Of a stretch of DNA of 64,000 bases, positions 45,201-53,296 are shown piece by piece. The notes below the pieces were generated by a model. The model was not told the origin of the DNA. It was given only the letters and a program-made list of their open reading frames with translations, and did no database searches. Position 1 is the first letter of the stretch, and each line of letters begins with the position of its first letter. Location: contig NZ_JAHYBZ010000005.1 in assembly GCF_019430885.1 (NCBI RefSeq), positions 409,493 to 473,492 on the forward strand, read 5' to 3'. The DNA is from Roseomonas alba (GTDB lineage Bacteria > Pseudomonadota > Alphaproteobacteria > Acetobacterales > Acetobacteraceae). Made by a program: the position numbers and the translations under genes.

Positions 45201-45834
45201 TGTTGTCGCCGAAGCCGACGCGGATCAGCGTCAGGGTGCCGGCATTGACGATGGCACCCCCGCGATCCTCGCCCTTCGCGCCGGCGCCGCCCGCCGCGCC
45301 GTCACCGGCCGGGGTGTTGTCCAGCGCATCCTGGCCGAAATAGGCGAGGGCCCGGTCCTTCTCGTTGCCGTCGAGGATGTTGTCGCCGTCGAGGTCGACG
45401 GCGTAGCCGCCGGCGATGGTGGCCGGCCCGGCCGGCACGGTGGAATCCGCGCCCCGGCCCTGGTTGGCCCCGCCCTCGGCTGGCGTCGCCTGGCTGTTGC
45501 CGTTGACGAAGTCGACCCCGACCAGGGTCAGGTTCGCGCCCTGATTGATCGTGAACTTGGTGCCGAAGCCGTTGTTCAGGGCGATGTCGGCCTGGCCGTC
45601 ATCATCGACATCGCCGTTGATCGTCAGCGCCCCGCCCGCGGCCTTGATCTCGAATCCGGCGGGGTTCGCGAAGGTGCCGACGCTGACGAAGAGAGACGTC
45701 GCGACACTGGCCGAAAAGGTGATGGTGTCCGCCACGGCGGAGGCGTTCGCCTGGGTGATCGCCTCCCGCAGGCTGAGCACGCCATCATTCGCATTCACGA
45801 CGTCCGCATTCGTCGTGACCGTGAAGACCGCCAT
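42232..45834 (-). CDS. large glycine-rich RTX calcium-binding protein
   Basis: A 1200-residue secreted-type protein without a signal peptide. Residues about 3-40 match a CSLREA-type N-terminus (TVTTNADVVNANDGVLSLREA) with a beta-helix-like continuation. Residues about 115-480 are extremely Gly/Ala-rich (GGAGGAG repeats). A linker domain follows at about 520-660, then RTX blocks from about 670 that alternate GGxGNDTL nonapeptides with the VDAATDVVVELANQGIDSV-type and HTLAANVE modules, at least four times. The end (ADQFRL...DVITDFTF...GDVNGDQLPDFAIVI) resembles the serralysin C-terminal domain. Type I secretion and adhesin or matrix function are inferred. No T1SS genes in the window. Confidence 0.85.
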   Translation of the reverse strand: MAVFTVTTNADVVNANDGVLSLREAITQANASAVADTITFSASVATSLFVSVGTFANPAGFEIKAAGGALTINGDVDDDGQADIALNNGFGTKFTINQGANLTLVGVDFVNGNSQATPAEGGANQGRGADSTVPAGPATIAGGYAVDLDGDNILDGNEKDRALAYFGQDALDNTPAGDGAAGGAGAKGEDRGGAIVNAGTLTLIRVGFGDNNAEGGRGGTGGQGGAGGFTFGGRAGIDGHVITDLIFFNNQKHPLWVEPGDGGDGGNGSAGGDGGDGGAGGAGGHAGGAILNQAGASLSLTDVVFGGRLVSGYIEEGNTAKGGNGAQGGAGGWGSAGGKGGEGGDDGYTSDSYELAFSYVDGNGQTVHLPEAQVVDPGTLYSGKAGVGGDGGAGGDGGDAGANGRGGSAAGAILNLGTLTGKAAVTDFNSASAGTSAATVSIGGKGAAGGAAGAGGLEYPDLYIIAFGTPQDDLVLPTRTNAASGAAGLAGFDGATGSVGPAGQASSGILTLASGTQSVASGDALVYLHRLSGSTDATDRISFNIIRVGDVGSTLTVHWRIVGTGAQGVTASDFVGGALPSGSVTLAEVTGYTLGGSYDRYYAGPPVTAAKSVTRVDVDLAAALAGELREGFRIDLTSVATSKPAVSATLGTAAVVGYVAGVAPAGPTAGPDSLAGGTGADSIAGLGGNDTLLGLGGNDTLNGGAGGDSMIGAAGNDFYYVDSALDRVVEAANGGIDTVISTITHTLAANVEKLILSGIGVIDGIGNTLGNTLTGNGAANRLSGGAGSDTLSGFAGADTLDGGAGSDRLVGGTQDDTYMVDAATDVVVELANQGIDSVRTSLASHTLAANVERLIATTGTAHNFAGNALDNAITGHNGADTLNGGGGNDTLDGGGGGDRMTGDVGNDTFLVNAATDVVIEGLNQGIDTVRTGLATYTLAANVETLVATTANAHSFIGNGLGNTITGLGGADTLNGGGGNDTLDGGAGNDRLIGGIGNDTFLAQTGDVVVEAPNQGADTVMATGGTAFTLGANLETLLLGGTVKTGTGNGLANTIAGNAAANVLSGLAGADQLSGLGGNDILIGGTDSDTLTGGAGADQFRLTSLADSTLAAPDVITDFTFVGGLPDRISLALIDADALLAGNQAFVYRGANFAGAAGDLRVQPGGGGLYVAAGDVNGDQLPDFAIVIQSATAPVAGWFIL

Positions 45835-45942
45835 CGTGTGGTGTTCCGCCTGTTCCTGGATCGGAACAAGCATGCGGCGGCACTATTTGGATGCGCAAAC
45901 GAAACTTCTGCAACCTCGAGTGGATCGCCCCGGGCGCTGCGG

Positions 45943-46332
45943 TCAGTCTTCCTCCAGCCGCGCGATGTCCTCGTCCGACAGACCGAAATGGTGGCCGATC
46001 TCGTGGATCAGAACGTTGCGGACCAGGCGGAACAGATCCTCCCCGGTCTCGATCCATTCGAGGAGGATGGGCTCGCGATACAGCAGGATGCGGTCGGGCT
46101 CGCGCGGGATGTCGCCGCCGGATTTCAGCGTCAGCGGCACGCCCTGATAGAGCCCCGTCAGCTCCCAGGGGCTTTCGAGGCCCATGTCCTGGAGGGTATC
46201 GTCGTCCGGGATGTCCTCGACCAGGATGGCGCTGCCGCGGACCAGGTCGCGCAGCGGCTGGGGGATGGCGGCGAGCGCATGCTCGGCCATCTCTACCAGG
46301 TCATCGAGGCCGGGCGGCGTCGTGAAGCGCAT
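45943..46332 (-). CDS. zincin-like metallopeptidase family protein (DUF1025-type)
   Basis: A 129-residue protein with HEIGHHFGLSDEDI near residue 110, the HExxHxxGxxD signature of the small zincin-like family. The family also shows ILLYREPILLEW and VRNVLIHE just before it. Physiological role is unknown; small members may be inactive chaperone-like proteins. It ends 109 bases before the RTX gene start in the same direction, and diverges from phhB. Confidence 0.85.
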   Translation of the reverse strand: MRFTTPPGLDDLVEMAEHALAAIPQPLRDLVRGSAILVEDIPDDDTLQDMGLESPWELTGLYQGVPLTLKSGGDIPREPDRILLYREPILLEWIETGEDLFRLVRNVLIHEIGHHFGLSDEDIARLEED

Positions 46333-46382
46333 GACGCTCCATGCGCGGGCGATGGGCCGCCCGTCAAGAAGAGGAGATGCCG

Positions 46383-46697
46383 ATGGTCGCGAAACTGGAT
46401 GCGGCAGGCCGCGCGGCGCTGGCGCAGGACCTGCCGGACTGGTCCCTGGTGGCGGGCCGCGACGCCATCACGCGGTCCTTCCGCTTCGCCGATTTCAACG
46501 CCGCCTGGGGGTTCATGACCCGGGTCGCGCTGCTGGCCGAGAAGCACGACCACCACCCGGAATGGTTCAACGTGTGGAACCGGGTGGAGATCACGCTATC
46601 CACCCACGACGCCGGCGGGCTGTCGGTCCGCGACGTGGCGCTGGCGAAGGCGATCGACGGGCTGAGCGGCGCGGAGGGGAAGGGCGAGGCGCGATAG
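46383..46697 (+). CDS. phhB: 4a-hydroxytetrahydrobiopterin dehydratase
   Basis: A 104-residue pterin-4a-carbinolamine dehydratase that regenerates the pterin cofactor of aromatic amino acid hydroxylases. Active-site motif [18 protein letters not shown] (the [EQ]KxxHHP signature) near residue 50, with [13 protein letters not shown] before and [17 protein letters not shown] after. The ATG at 46383 has AGGAG at 7 bases; an ATG 6 bases earlier sits on top of that site and is less likely. No hydroxylase gene is nearby. Confidence 0.93.
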   Translation: MVAKLDAAGRAALAQDLPDWSLVAGRDAITRSFRFADFNAAWGFMTRVALLAEKHDHHPEWFNVWNRVEITLSTHDAGGLSVRDVALAKAIDGLSGAEGKGEAR

Positions 46698-46751
46698 GCG
46701 CAGGGCAGGGGTCTGCTCCTCGCCAGATTTCTCCGGGGCACGGTGCCGTGG

Positions 46752-46767
46752 CCGCGACATGTCGCGG
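46752..46767. terminator. palindrome between convergent phhB and rsmB-like genes
   Basis: CCGCGACA / TGTCGCGG is a perfect 16-base palindrome in a 94-base convergent gap, preceded by a second small palindrome (GGCACGGTGCC). A transcription stop for both genes is plausible, though no T-tract is present. Confidence 0.35.
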
Positions 46768-46791
46768 AGGGTCGCGCCCGGAGCGGCGGTG

Positions 46792-48036
46792 TCACGCCGC
46801 GCGCCGGAACCGCGCGGCAAAGAAACCGTCCATCCCGCCCCGCATGTCCGGCCGCGTGCGCAGGCAGCCGGCAGCGGTGATCGCTTCGGGCAGGCCGGGC
46901 AGCTCCTCCACGCGGAAGGGGTCGTGCACCAGGCCGAGCCCGGCGGCGCGGGCGAGGTGCGCCTCGCCTTCCTCCGGCTGCAGGGAGCAGGTGGCAAAGA
47001 CCAGCCGCCCGCCCGGCTTCAGCATGCCCGCGGCAGCGGCGAGCAGCCGGGCCTGCGCCTCGGCCGCGGCCTGGACGTCGCGGGGGCGCTTGGTGTGCGC
47101 CACGTCGGGATGGCGACGGATGGTGCCGGTTGCCGTGCAGGGGGCGTCGAGCAGGATGGCGTCGAAGAGAGCCGGCGGCGTCCAGGCGGCCGCGTCGGCC
47201 TGCACGATGGTCGCGGGCAGGCGCAGCCGGGCCAGGTTCTCCGACAGGCGGGCGACGCGGTGGGGGTCGCGCTCGACGGCCGTGACCTCGGCACCGGCGG
47301 CGGCAAGCTGGGCGGTCTTGCCGCCCGGCGCGGCGCAGAGATCGGCGATGCGCTCGCCCGGAAGCGGCTTCAGCAGCAGGGCGGGCAGGGCTGCGGCGGC
47401 ATCCTGGACCCAGAAGCGGCCCTCGGCGAAGCCCGGCAGGTCGGTCACGCGGGTGCCGGGGGTCATGCGCCAGGACCCGGTGGGCAGGATCTCCGCGCCC
47501 TCGGGCGGGGGCGCGCCGGGAGCGGGGGTCAGGTCGAGCGGCGCCGGGCCGCGATGGGCCTCGGCGATGGCGCGCACCGCGGGGCCGTAGGCGGCGTGCC
47601 AGGAGGACCAGAGCCAGGACGGCGTATCGAGGCGCGGCGCGTCCAGCCCTTCGAGCGCGGCCGGGCCTTCCGCGGCGACTTTGCGCAGCACGGCGTTCAC
47701 CAGCCCGGCGAAGGCCTTCGGCGCCAGGGCCACCGCGACGCCCACGGCGGCATGGGGCGGGGTGTCGAGCAGCAGCAGCTCCGCTGCGCCGATGCGCAAA
47801 GCGTGGCGGGCCGGCGGCGGCGGTTCGCGGCGGAGGAAGGGGCTCAGCACCTCGTCGATGCTGCCGAGGCGGCGCAGAACGGTCGCGGCGATGCGGTGCG
47901 CCGCCGCCCGGTCGCGCGGGTCGAGCCGCTTCGGCAACTGCTCCAGCGCCTCCTCGAGCGGCTTGCGGTGTTCCAGCGTCGCATCGAGCAGGTCGCGCGC
48001 GGCTTTGCGGGTCGGAAGTCCGGGAAGGAGTGCCAA
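46792..48036 (-). CDS. RsmB-like 16S rRNA (cytosine-C5) methyltransferase
   Basis: About 414 residues. An N-terminal NusB-like helical domain (RKAARDLLDATLEH...LGSIDEVLSPF) precedes a Rossmann methyltransferase domain with LCAAPGGKTAQLA (SAM), DAPCTATGTIRRHPD (motif IV Cys) and FATCSLQPEEGE (motif VI catalytic Cys). The family methylates C967 of 16S rRNA. No in-frame ATG lies near the conserved N-terminus; I propose the TTG at 48036. An ATG at 48074 is out of frame, so start choice is uncertain. Confidence 0.87.
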   Translation of the reverse strand: MALLPGLPTRKAARDLLDATLEHRKPLEEALEQLPKRLDPRDRAAAHRIAATVLRRLGSIDEVLSPFLRREPPPPARHALRIGAAELLLLDTPPHAAVGVAVALAPKAFAGLVNAVLRKVAAEGPAALEGLDAPRLDTPSWLWSSWHAAYGPAVRAIAEAHRGPAPLDLTPAPGAPPPEGAEILPTGSWRMTPGTRVTDLPGFAEGRFWVQDAAAALPALLLKPLPGERIADLCAAPGGKTAQLAAAGAEVTAVERDPHRVARLSENLARLRLPATIVQADAAAWTPPALFDAILLDAPCTATGTIRRHPDVAHTKRPRDVQAAAEAQARLLAAAAGMLKPGGRLVFATCSLQPEEGEAHLARAAGLGLVHDPFRVEELPGLPEAITAAGCLRTRPDMRGGMDGFFAARFRRAA

Positions 48037-48111
48037 GGGTCTCGCGGGGTCCGGGGGAGGCGGGGCCGCTTCATGGCACCCTCGGGCGTTGCGTGCTAGA
48101 CGCCGCGCGCG

Positions 48112-49800
48112 ATGCGCGCTGCTGACTTCCTCGACCGGCTGCCCGAGACGCGACGGCCGGTGCCGTGGCTGGTGCTGCTGTGTCTGCTCCTCTGGCTGCC
48201 GGGGTTCTTCACCATCCCCGCCGGCGACCGCGACGAATCCCGCTTCGCCCAGGCCTCGCGCCAGATGGTCGAGACGCATGACTACGTGCGTATCCGCCTG
48301 GGCGAGGTCGAGCGCAACAAGAAGCCGGCCGGCATTCATTGGCTGCAGGCGGGCGCCGTCCATGCCCTGGAAGCGGTCGGCATCCCGGCGCGCACGCAGA
48401 TCTGGGCGTATCGCCTGCCGTCGCTGATCGGGGCGCTGATCGCGGTGCTGGCGACCTGTCTGCTGGGGCGGGCGCTGGTCGGGCGGCGGGCGGCCTTCCT
48501 GGCGGCGGCAATGCTCGCCCCCTGCATGGTGCTGCTGGTCGAGACGCATATCGCCAAGACCGATGCGGCACTGCTGGCGACCATCACCATCGCCATGGGG
48601 CTGATGGGCAGGGCCTATCTGACGCCGGACAGCTTCACGCCGCGGCAGGCAGCGGCCTTCTGGGCGGTGCTGGGTGCCGGGGTGCTGCTCAAGGGGCCGA
48701 TCGCGCCGATGATCCCGTTGCTCGCGGGTGTCACGCTCTCGGTCATGGATCGGCCGGCGGGCGGGCCGTGGTGGCGGCTGTCCGCGCCCTGGCTACGGGC
48801 GCTGCATGCCGGCTGGGGCATTCCGCTGATGGTGCTGTGCGCGGCGCCCTGGTTCGTGGCCATCGGCATCGCCACGGAAGGGCGCTTCTTCTCCGAGGCG
48901 CTGGGCGGGGACATGCTCGACAAGGTGTCCTCGGGCGAGGAAGCCCATTGGGGGCCGCCGGGGATGTACACGGCGATCTTCGGCATCACCGCCTTTCCCT
49001 CGGCCTGGATCGTGCTGCGGTCGCTGCCGGGGTCCTGGGCGGACCGGATGCAGGCGCCGGTGCGCTTCCTGCTCGCCTGGGCGGTGCCGACCTGGCTGCT
49101 GTTCGAGGCGGTGGCGACCAAGCTGCCGCACTACACCCTGCCGGCCTTCCCGGCGCTGATGCTGCTCGGCGCCCGTTGGGCGATGGACCCGCTGCGGCAG
49201 GCGGCACCGCGCTGGATTGCCTGGCTGTCGGTCGCGGCGCTGGCGGGCGTGGCGGTCGGGCTGCCGCTGCTGGCCGGGGCGGCGGTGTTCCGCGTGGAGG
49301 GGCGTTTCGATCCCTTCGCCATCGCGGGTGTCGGCGCGGGCATCTTCCTCGTCTGGGCCCTGCTGCGCATGGCGGGCCAGGCGCAATGGGGCCGGGCCGC
49401 ACTCGCTGGGGCGATCCTCGCCATCCCGCTCTACGCCTGTATCCTGGAAGGGGTGATCCCGCGCATCCAGGCGGTGTGGCTGTCGCCGCGCCTCGCCGCG
49501 CAGGTTGCGGCCGTGGCGCCGGGCCTGCCGGCGCGGGATTTCGGCGTGGTCGGGCACCACGAGCCTTCCCTGCAATTCGCAATGGGCGGCGACATCCGGC
49601 TGCTGCGGGACGGTGCTGCGGCGGCGGATTTCCTCGCTGATGCGCCCGGCCGCATTGTGGCCGTGAATGACCGTCAGGAAGCGGCCTTCCGGCGCGCCGC
49701 GGCGGATCGCGGGCTGACCCTGCGAGAGCTCGGCACGGTGACGGGCCTGAACTATGTGCGCGGCCGCTGGGTCGCCATGTCGCTCTTCAAGGTGGAATAG
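48112..49800 (+). CDS. ArnT-like glycosyltransferase family 39 membrane protein
   Basis: A 562-residue polytopic glycosyltransferase. The periplasmic catalytic loop after helix 1 carries AGDRDESRFAQASRQM with the DE acidic pair, followed by EVERNKKPAGIHWLQA, both typical of ArnT/GT-C enzymes that use undecaprenyl-phosphate sugars. About 11-12 hydrophobic segments follow and a soluble C-terminal domain starts near residue 460. The likely role is transfer of a sugar to lipid A or another envelope glycan. The DedA gene begins immediately after its stop. Confidence 0.87.
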   Translation: MRAADFLDRLPETRRPVPWLVLLCLLLWLPGFFTIPAGDRDESRFAQASRQMVETHDYVRIRLGEVERNKKPAGIHWLQAGAVHALEAVGIPARTQIWAYRLPSLIGALIAVLATCLLGRALVGRRAAFLAAAMLAPCMVLLVETHIAKTDAALLATITIAMGLMGRAYLTPDSFTPRQAAAFWAVLGAGVLLKGPIAPMIPLLAGVTLSVMDRPAGGPWWRLSAPWLRALHAGWGIPLMVLCAAPWFVAIGIATEGRFFSEALGGDMLDKVSSGEEAHWGPPGMYTAIFGITAFPSAWIVLRSLPGSWADRMQAPVRFLLAWAVPTWLLFEAVATKLPHYTLPAFPALMLLGARWAMDPLRQAAPRWIAWLSVAALAGVAVGLPLLAGAAVFRVEGRFDPFAIAGVGAGIFLVWALLRMAGQAQWGRAALAGAILAIPLYACILEGVIPRIQAVWLSPRLAAQVAAVAPGLPARDFGVVGHHEPSLQFAMGGDIRLLRDGAAAADFLADAPGRIVAVNDRQEAAFRRAAADRGLTLRELGTVTGLNYVRGRWVAMSLFKVE

Positions 49801-50421
49801 ATGTTCCAGTGGGTGACGGAGATGGTCGCCGCCGGCGGCCTGATGGGTGTCTTCGCGCTGATGGTGCTCGAGAACCTGTTCCCGCCCATCCCGTCGGAAC
49901 TGATCATGGCCGCCTCCGGCTTCGCCGCCGCGCGCGGCCAGATGCCGCTGTTCTGGCTGATCGTCTTTGCGGTTGCCGGCACGCTCGCCGGCAATATCGT
50001 CTGGTACGAGCTCGGCCGCTGGCTGGGCGTGGAACGCTTCCGCCCGTTGGTGCAGCGCTTCGGCAAGTGGTTCGCGGTGGAGGAAGAGGATCTCGACCGC
50101 GCCACCGGCATGCTGCGCCGCTGGGGGCCGATCGCGATCTGCGTCGGGCGCATGTTCCCCGGGGTGCGCACGCTGATCTCGGTGCCTGCGGGCATGGTCG
50201 AGATCCCGCGCCATGTCTTCTACCTATGGACCGCGCTCGGCTCGGCGATCTGGCTGACCTTCCTCGCGCTGGCCGGCTATTTCCTCGAGGAACACTACGA
50301 CAAGGTCGAGCATTGGGTGGAACCGCTCGCCTGGGTGGTGATCGGCGTGGCCATCGGCGGCTATGCGGCACACCTCGCCTATGCGTTCCGCCGGGCGCGG
50401 CGGCGTCGGCAGCGGGGCTGA
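49801..50421 (+). CDS. DedA family membrane protein
   Basis: A 206-residue DedA/SNARE-associated (VTT) protein. The family signatures are ENLFPPIPSELIMAASGF near residue 24 and GRMFPGVRTLISVPAGMVEIPRH near residue 118, including the re-entrant-loop acidic and Arg residues. These proteins flip or recycle undecaprenyl phosphate and other lipids. Starting one base after the ArnT-like gene, which needs an undecaprenyl-phosphate donor, it is a sensible functional partner. Confidence 0.92.
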   Translation: MFQWVTEMVAAGGLMGVFALMVLENLFPPIPSELIMAASGFAAARGQMPLFWLIVFAVAGTLAGNIVWYELGRWLGVERFRPLVQRFGKWFAVEEEDLDRATGMLRRWGPIAICVGRMFPGVRTLISVPAGMVEIPRHVFYLWTALGSAIWLTFLALAGYFLEEHYDKVEHWVEPLAWVVIGVAIGGYAAHLAYAFRRARRRRQRG

Positions 50422-50472
50422 CCCTCCAGCATCCAAATCCCCTGCTCGGCGATACGGGACCGCCCGCGGCGC

Positions 50473-50501
50473 TTGACTTGTCGCGATCGTTTCGCAATAG
50501 C
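50473..50501 (+). promoter_or_regulatory. candidate promoter of AraC-type regulator gene
   Basis: TTGACT (50473-50478) is followed by a 17-base spacer and AATAGC (50496-50501). The -35 box is strong and the spacing ideal. The spacer contains a TCGCGATCG palindrome that could bind a regulator. Located 68 bases before the AraC-type start. Confidence 0.45.
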
Positions 50502-50568
50502 GGCCCCGAGGGGAGTTGCGTATTTCCATGGACCGGGCTTCCGCGCCGGTTCCAGGAGTGTGCGGTTC

Positions 50569-51591
50569 ATGCCGATGAGCAGTCTCAGTTTCTCGACGCG
50601 CGACCTGCCGGCTCGTGACCAGCACGAGGCTTGGCGATCCTGGTTCTACCCGGTGTTCGACCTTGCCTGGTCGCCGGGTGAGACTCTCACGTCGTTCGAG
50701 GCTGACATCACGACCTGGATGATGGGCGGCACGACGCTCAGCCGCGTCGTCGCCCCGCCGCTGCATTCGATCCGCAACGCGACCCATGTCCGGCGGAACC
50801 CGACGGACCATTGGGTGATCGCCGTGGGCAAGGTGCCGTCGAACATCCTGATGGAACATGAAGACCTGCAGGTCGCCGCCGGCACGGCTTTCCTGCTCTC
50901 CCTTGGCGATCCGGTGCAAAGCGCGCGAGAGGCGGACGACCGCCTGCATCTCTATCTGCCGCGGGACCGATTCACGTCCCTGGCGCCGATCCTGGACCGC
51001 GCCAAGGGAAAGCTGCTCCAAGGCGGGCTGGGCTGCCTCCTCTCTGACTATCTGCATCTTCTCGAACGATCCCTGCCCGGCCTGAATGACGCGGAGATCG
51101 CCAGGCTGCCGGATGCGATCGAGGCGATGGTCGCTGCCTGCATCGCGCCGGAATCGCGCAGTAGTGGTGATGCCTCGGCGCAGATTGATTTCACCCGTCT
51201 TGACCGTGTGCGGCAGGCGGTGCGGCGGCGGCTGCATTCCGCGACGCTGACGCCCGTTTCGCTCGGCCGGGATGTCGGAATGTCGCGGTCCCAGCTCTAT
51301 CGGCTGCTGGAAGGCGAAGGCGGCGTGATCCGGTACATACAGCGCCAGAGACTGCGCGCCATCCATGCCGCCCTGTCCGATCCGAAGGATGAGCGGCCGA
51401 TCGCCGTCGTCGCGGAATCCTGCGGCTTCTATGAGCCTTCGACCTTCAGCCGCACCTTCCGGCGCGAGTTCGGCGTGACGCCGAGCGACGTGCGTGCCGC
51501 CGCGCGGGCCGGACTGGTCCTGGCGCAGGAACCGCGGCCGGTCATGTTGGCGGAGACGATGAATCTCAGCGAATGCCTGCGAGCGTTCTGA
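50569..51591 (+). CDS. AraC-family transcriptional regulator
   Basis: A 340-residue regulator. The N-terminal two thirds resemble the AraC-binding-like domain (SFSTRDLPARDQHEAWRSWF), a sensor type common in alphaproteobacteria. The C-terminal double HTH spans about residues 225-325: LTPVSLGRDVGMSRSQLYRLLEG and VVAESCGFYEPSTFSRTFRREFGVTPSDVR. AGGAG lies about 10 bases before the ATG. No adjacent target operon is evident, so the signal is unknown. Confidence 0.88.
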   Translation: MPMSSLSFSTRDLPARDQHEAWRSWFYPVFDLAWSPGETLTSFEADITTWMMGGTTLSRVVAPPLHSIRNATHVRRNPTDHWVIAVGKVPSNILMEHEDLQVAAGTAFLLSLGDPVQSAREADDRLHLYLPRDRFTSLAPILDRAKGKLLQGGLGCLLSDYLHLLERSLPGLNDAEIARLPDAIEAMVAACIAPESRSSGDASAQIDFTRLDRVRQAVRRRLHSATLTPVSLGRDVGMSRSQLYRLLEGEGGVIRYIQRQRLRAIHAALSDPKDERPIAVVAESCGFYEPSTFSRTFRREFGVTPSDVRAAARAGLVLAQEPRPVMLAETMNLSECLRAF

Positions 51592-51617
51592 GAAAGATCC
51601 AGGTGGCGCCATGGATT

Positions 51618-51880
51618 GGAGAGGGGCTCTGCCCCTCCCGGACCAATCTGGCCAAGGGACGGTCGCTCTGGACATCTGATGTGGCGCCGGGCGCGATTGT
51701 CGCTCTGATTGAATGAGGTACGCCGCGCCAGGACAGAACCTTGGACTCGGGGCAAGGCGTATCCCCTGATCCGCAGGAGGGTCCGCCCTGCCCGGCGCCA
51801 GGTCACGATTTCCAAAGGCCCTGTGGCCGTTGGTGGGCACGAATCACGGCTTTGCGCTTCCGGGAGGGGCAAAGCCCCTC
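51618..51880. repeat. composite palindromic junction element, copy E
   Basis: Between the convergent AraC and PaiB-like genes. The left hairpin at 51621-51637 (GAGGGGC / GCCCCTC, TCT loop) is followed by CCCGGACC as in copy C; the second hairpin is degenerate but CTCTGGACATCTG again parallels C. On the right: the block GGCGCCAGGTCACGATTT, then hairpin 51812-51833 (CCAAAGGCC / GGCCGTTGG, one mismatch), a 30-base spacer holding CACGAATCACGG, and hairpin 51864-51880 (GAGGGGC / GCCCCTC, AAA loop). Confidence 0.78.
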
Positions 51881-51907
51881 ACCATCGGCGCGTGGTGCAG
51901 GGGCTCC

Positions 51908-52537
51908 CTACTCCATCGCCGCCGCCACATCCTTGTCGCGTGCGTCCTCACTCGCGGCGAGGCCGGCCTGCACGGCTTCCCGGTCCTGGGCGGCGCGGTT
52001 CTGGCTCAGCTTGCGCTTGCCGATCAGGGTCTCGATGCGCAGGACGATGCCGACGATGCCCTTGAGCTGGCTGGCGATGAAGTCTTCCGGCGCGTCCGTC
52101 ACGGCCCAGCGCTCTGCGCGCGGCGCCTCGTGCAGATCCGTCAGGCGGGAGACGATGGCGTGCAGCCGCGTTGCGTCCTCGACCACCTCGATGGGGCCGA
52201 GGGCATGGACGGCAACGTAGTTCCAGGTCGGCACGACCCGGCCGTGTTCCTGCTTCGAGGGGTAGAGGGAGGGCGAGACATAGGCCTCCGGCCCCGCGAA
52301 GATGGCGCGCGCGGCGCCGGCGGCGGCGAGGCCGCGCCATTGCGGGTTGGCCTTCGCGACATGGCCGTAGAGTGTGCCGTGCGGGCCTTCATCCTCGGCG
52401 AGGACCAGGGGCAGGTGGGTCGCTTCGGGGATGCCGCCATCGGGTGCGGCGGAGACGACCAGTGCCAGGCGCGCCGCGCGCATGATCTCCCGCAGGATCT
52501 CGGGGCGGTCCTCGCGGAAGGCAGGCGGGTTGTACAT
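51908..52537 (-). CDS. paiB: PaiB-type FMN-binding negative transcriptional regulator family protein
   Basis: A 209-residue split-barrel flavin-binding protein. The N-terminal MYNPPAFREDRPEIL, the flavin-site ATHLPLVL and GHVAKANPQW, and PTWNYVAVHALG in the middle are all PaiB hallmarks. In Bacillus it represses sporulation and protease genes; elsewhere it may be a flavin oxidoreductase. AAAGGAG precedes the ATG. It diverges from a small DUF6494 gene. Confidence 0.9.
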   Translation of the reverse strand: MYNPPAFREDRPEILREIMRAARLALVVSAAPDGGIPEATHLPLVLAEDEGPHGTLYGHVAKANPQWRGLAAAGAARAIFAGPEAYVSPSLYPSKQEHGRVVPTWNYVAVHALGPIEVVEDATRLHAIVSRLTDLHEAPRAERWAVTDAPEDFIASQLKGIVGIVLRIETLIGKRKLSQNRAAQDREAVQAGLAASEDARDKDVAAAME

Positions 52538-52618
52538 GGCGCGATGCTCCTTTCGGGTGCAGGCTAGGGCACCCATGCCCCGGACCGGAACCGGGGCGCT
52601 CTGCGCAGGAGACATGCC

Positions 52619-52813
52619 ATGGACGAGGACCGCTTCAACATGGAACTGCGGAAATTCCTCAAGCAGGTCGGCGTGACCTCCCAGCGCGAGATCGAGCGCG
52701 TCGCGCGGGAAGGCGGGCCGCGGCTGAAGCGGCTGCGGCTGCACATGGCGCTGACCTCGCCCGACGCGCCCGGGCTGCAGCATGTGGTGGAGGCCGAGAT
52801 TCCGGTCGAATGA
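52619..52813 (+). CDS. DUF6494 family small protein
   Basis: A 64-residue protein of the form MDEDRFNMELRKFLKQVGVTSQREIE, a conserved small proteobacterial family without known function. The latter half (RLRLHMALTSPDAPGLQHVVEAEIPVE) could form a short beta-hairpin. AGGAGA sits about 9 bases before the ATG. It is convergent with the cyclic-nucleotide-binding gene, 4 bases from its stop. Confidence 0.8.
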   Translation: MDEDRFNMELRKFLKQVGVTSQREIERVAREGGPRLKRLRLHMALTSPDAPGLQHVVEAEIPVE

Positions 52814-52817
52814 CCGG

Positions 52818-53198
52818 TCAGAGCGCCGCGTTGGTCGCGCGCAGGCGCTGGGCGAGGCCTTCCATCACGTACCAGACGAATTCCGGGACCTCGGCGATGG
52901 CCCGCCGGAAGCCGTGCTCGTCGAGGGTCGCCAGCTCGCAATCGGTCGCCGCGACGGCATCGGCCGTGCGCGTCAGCCCGTCGATGAGGGAGACGAGGCC
53001 GAGCGCGTCGCCTGGCCCGATCGTCGCGATCGCGCGCCCGCGGCTGGAGATGTCGACCAGGCCCGAGAGCACGACATACATGTCGCGGGCCGGGTCGCCC
53101 TCGCGGAAGATGCTGTCGCCGGCGCGGCAGGTGATGATCGTGCCGAGCCTGCGCGCGACATCCCGCATGTCGGACTCCGCGGCATCGGTGACGGACAT
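52818..53198 (-). CDS. cyclic nucleotide-binding domain protein
   Basis: A 126-residue stand-alone CAP_ED domain: RAGDSIFREGDPARDMYVVLSGLVDIS at the start of the beta-roll, GPGDALGLVSLIDGLTRTADAVAAT at the phosphate-binding cassette, and a C-terminal helix FVWYVMEGLAQRLR. There is no DNA-binding domain, so it is not a Crp-like regulator. The cassette has GLVSLIDGLTRTADA where cAMP binders have GELALMxxxxRxA, so ligand binding is uncertain. It diverges from the amidase gene by 98 bases. Confidence 0.85.
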   Translation of the reverse strand: MSVTDAAESDMRDVARRLGTIITCRAGDSIFREGDPARDMYVVLSGLVDISSRGRAIATIGPGDALGLVSLIDGLTRTADAVAATDCELATLDEHGFRRAIAEVPEFVWYVMEGLAQRLRATNAAL

Positions 53199-53296
53199 GG
53201 CGATCCCTCCCTGCTTCAGCGGTCGTGGGGCAGCCTAGACCCGGATTTCCGCAATCTGCGCAATTTTTCTCACAAGCCCGACAGAGAGACCGCCGC

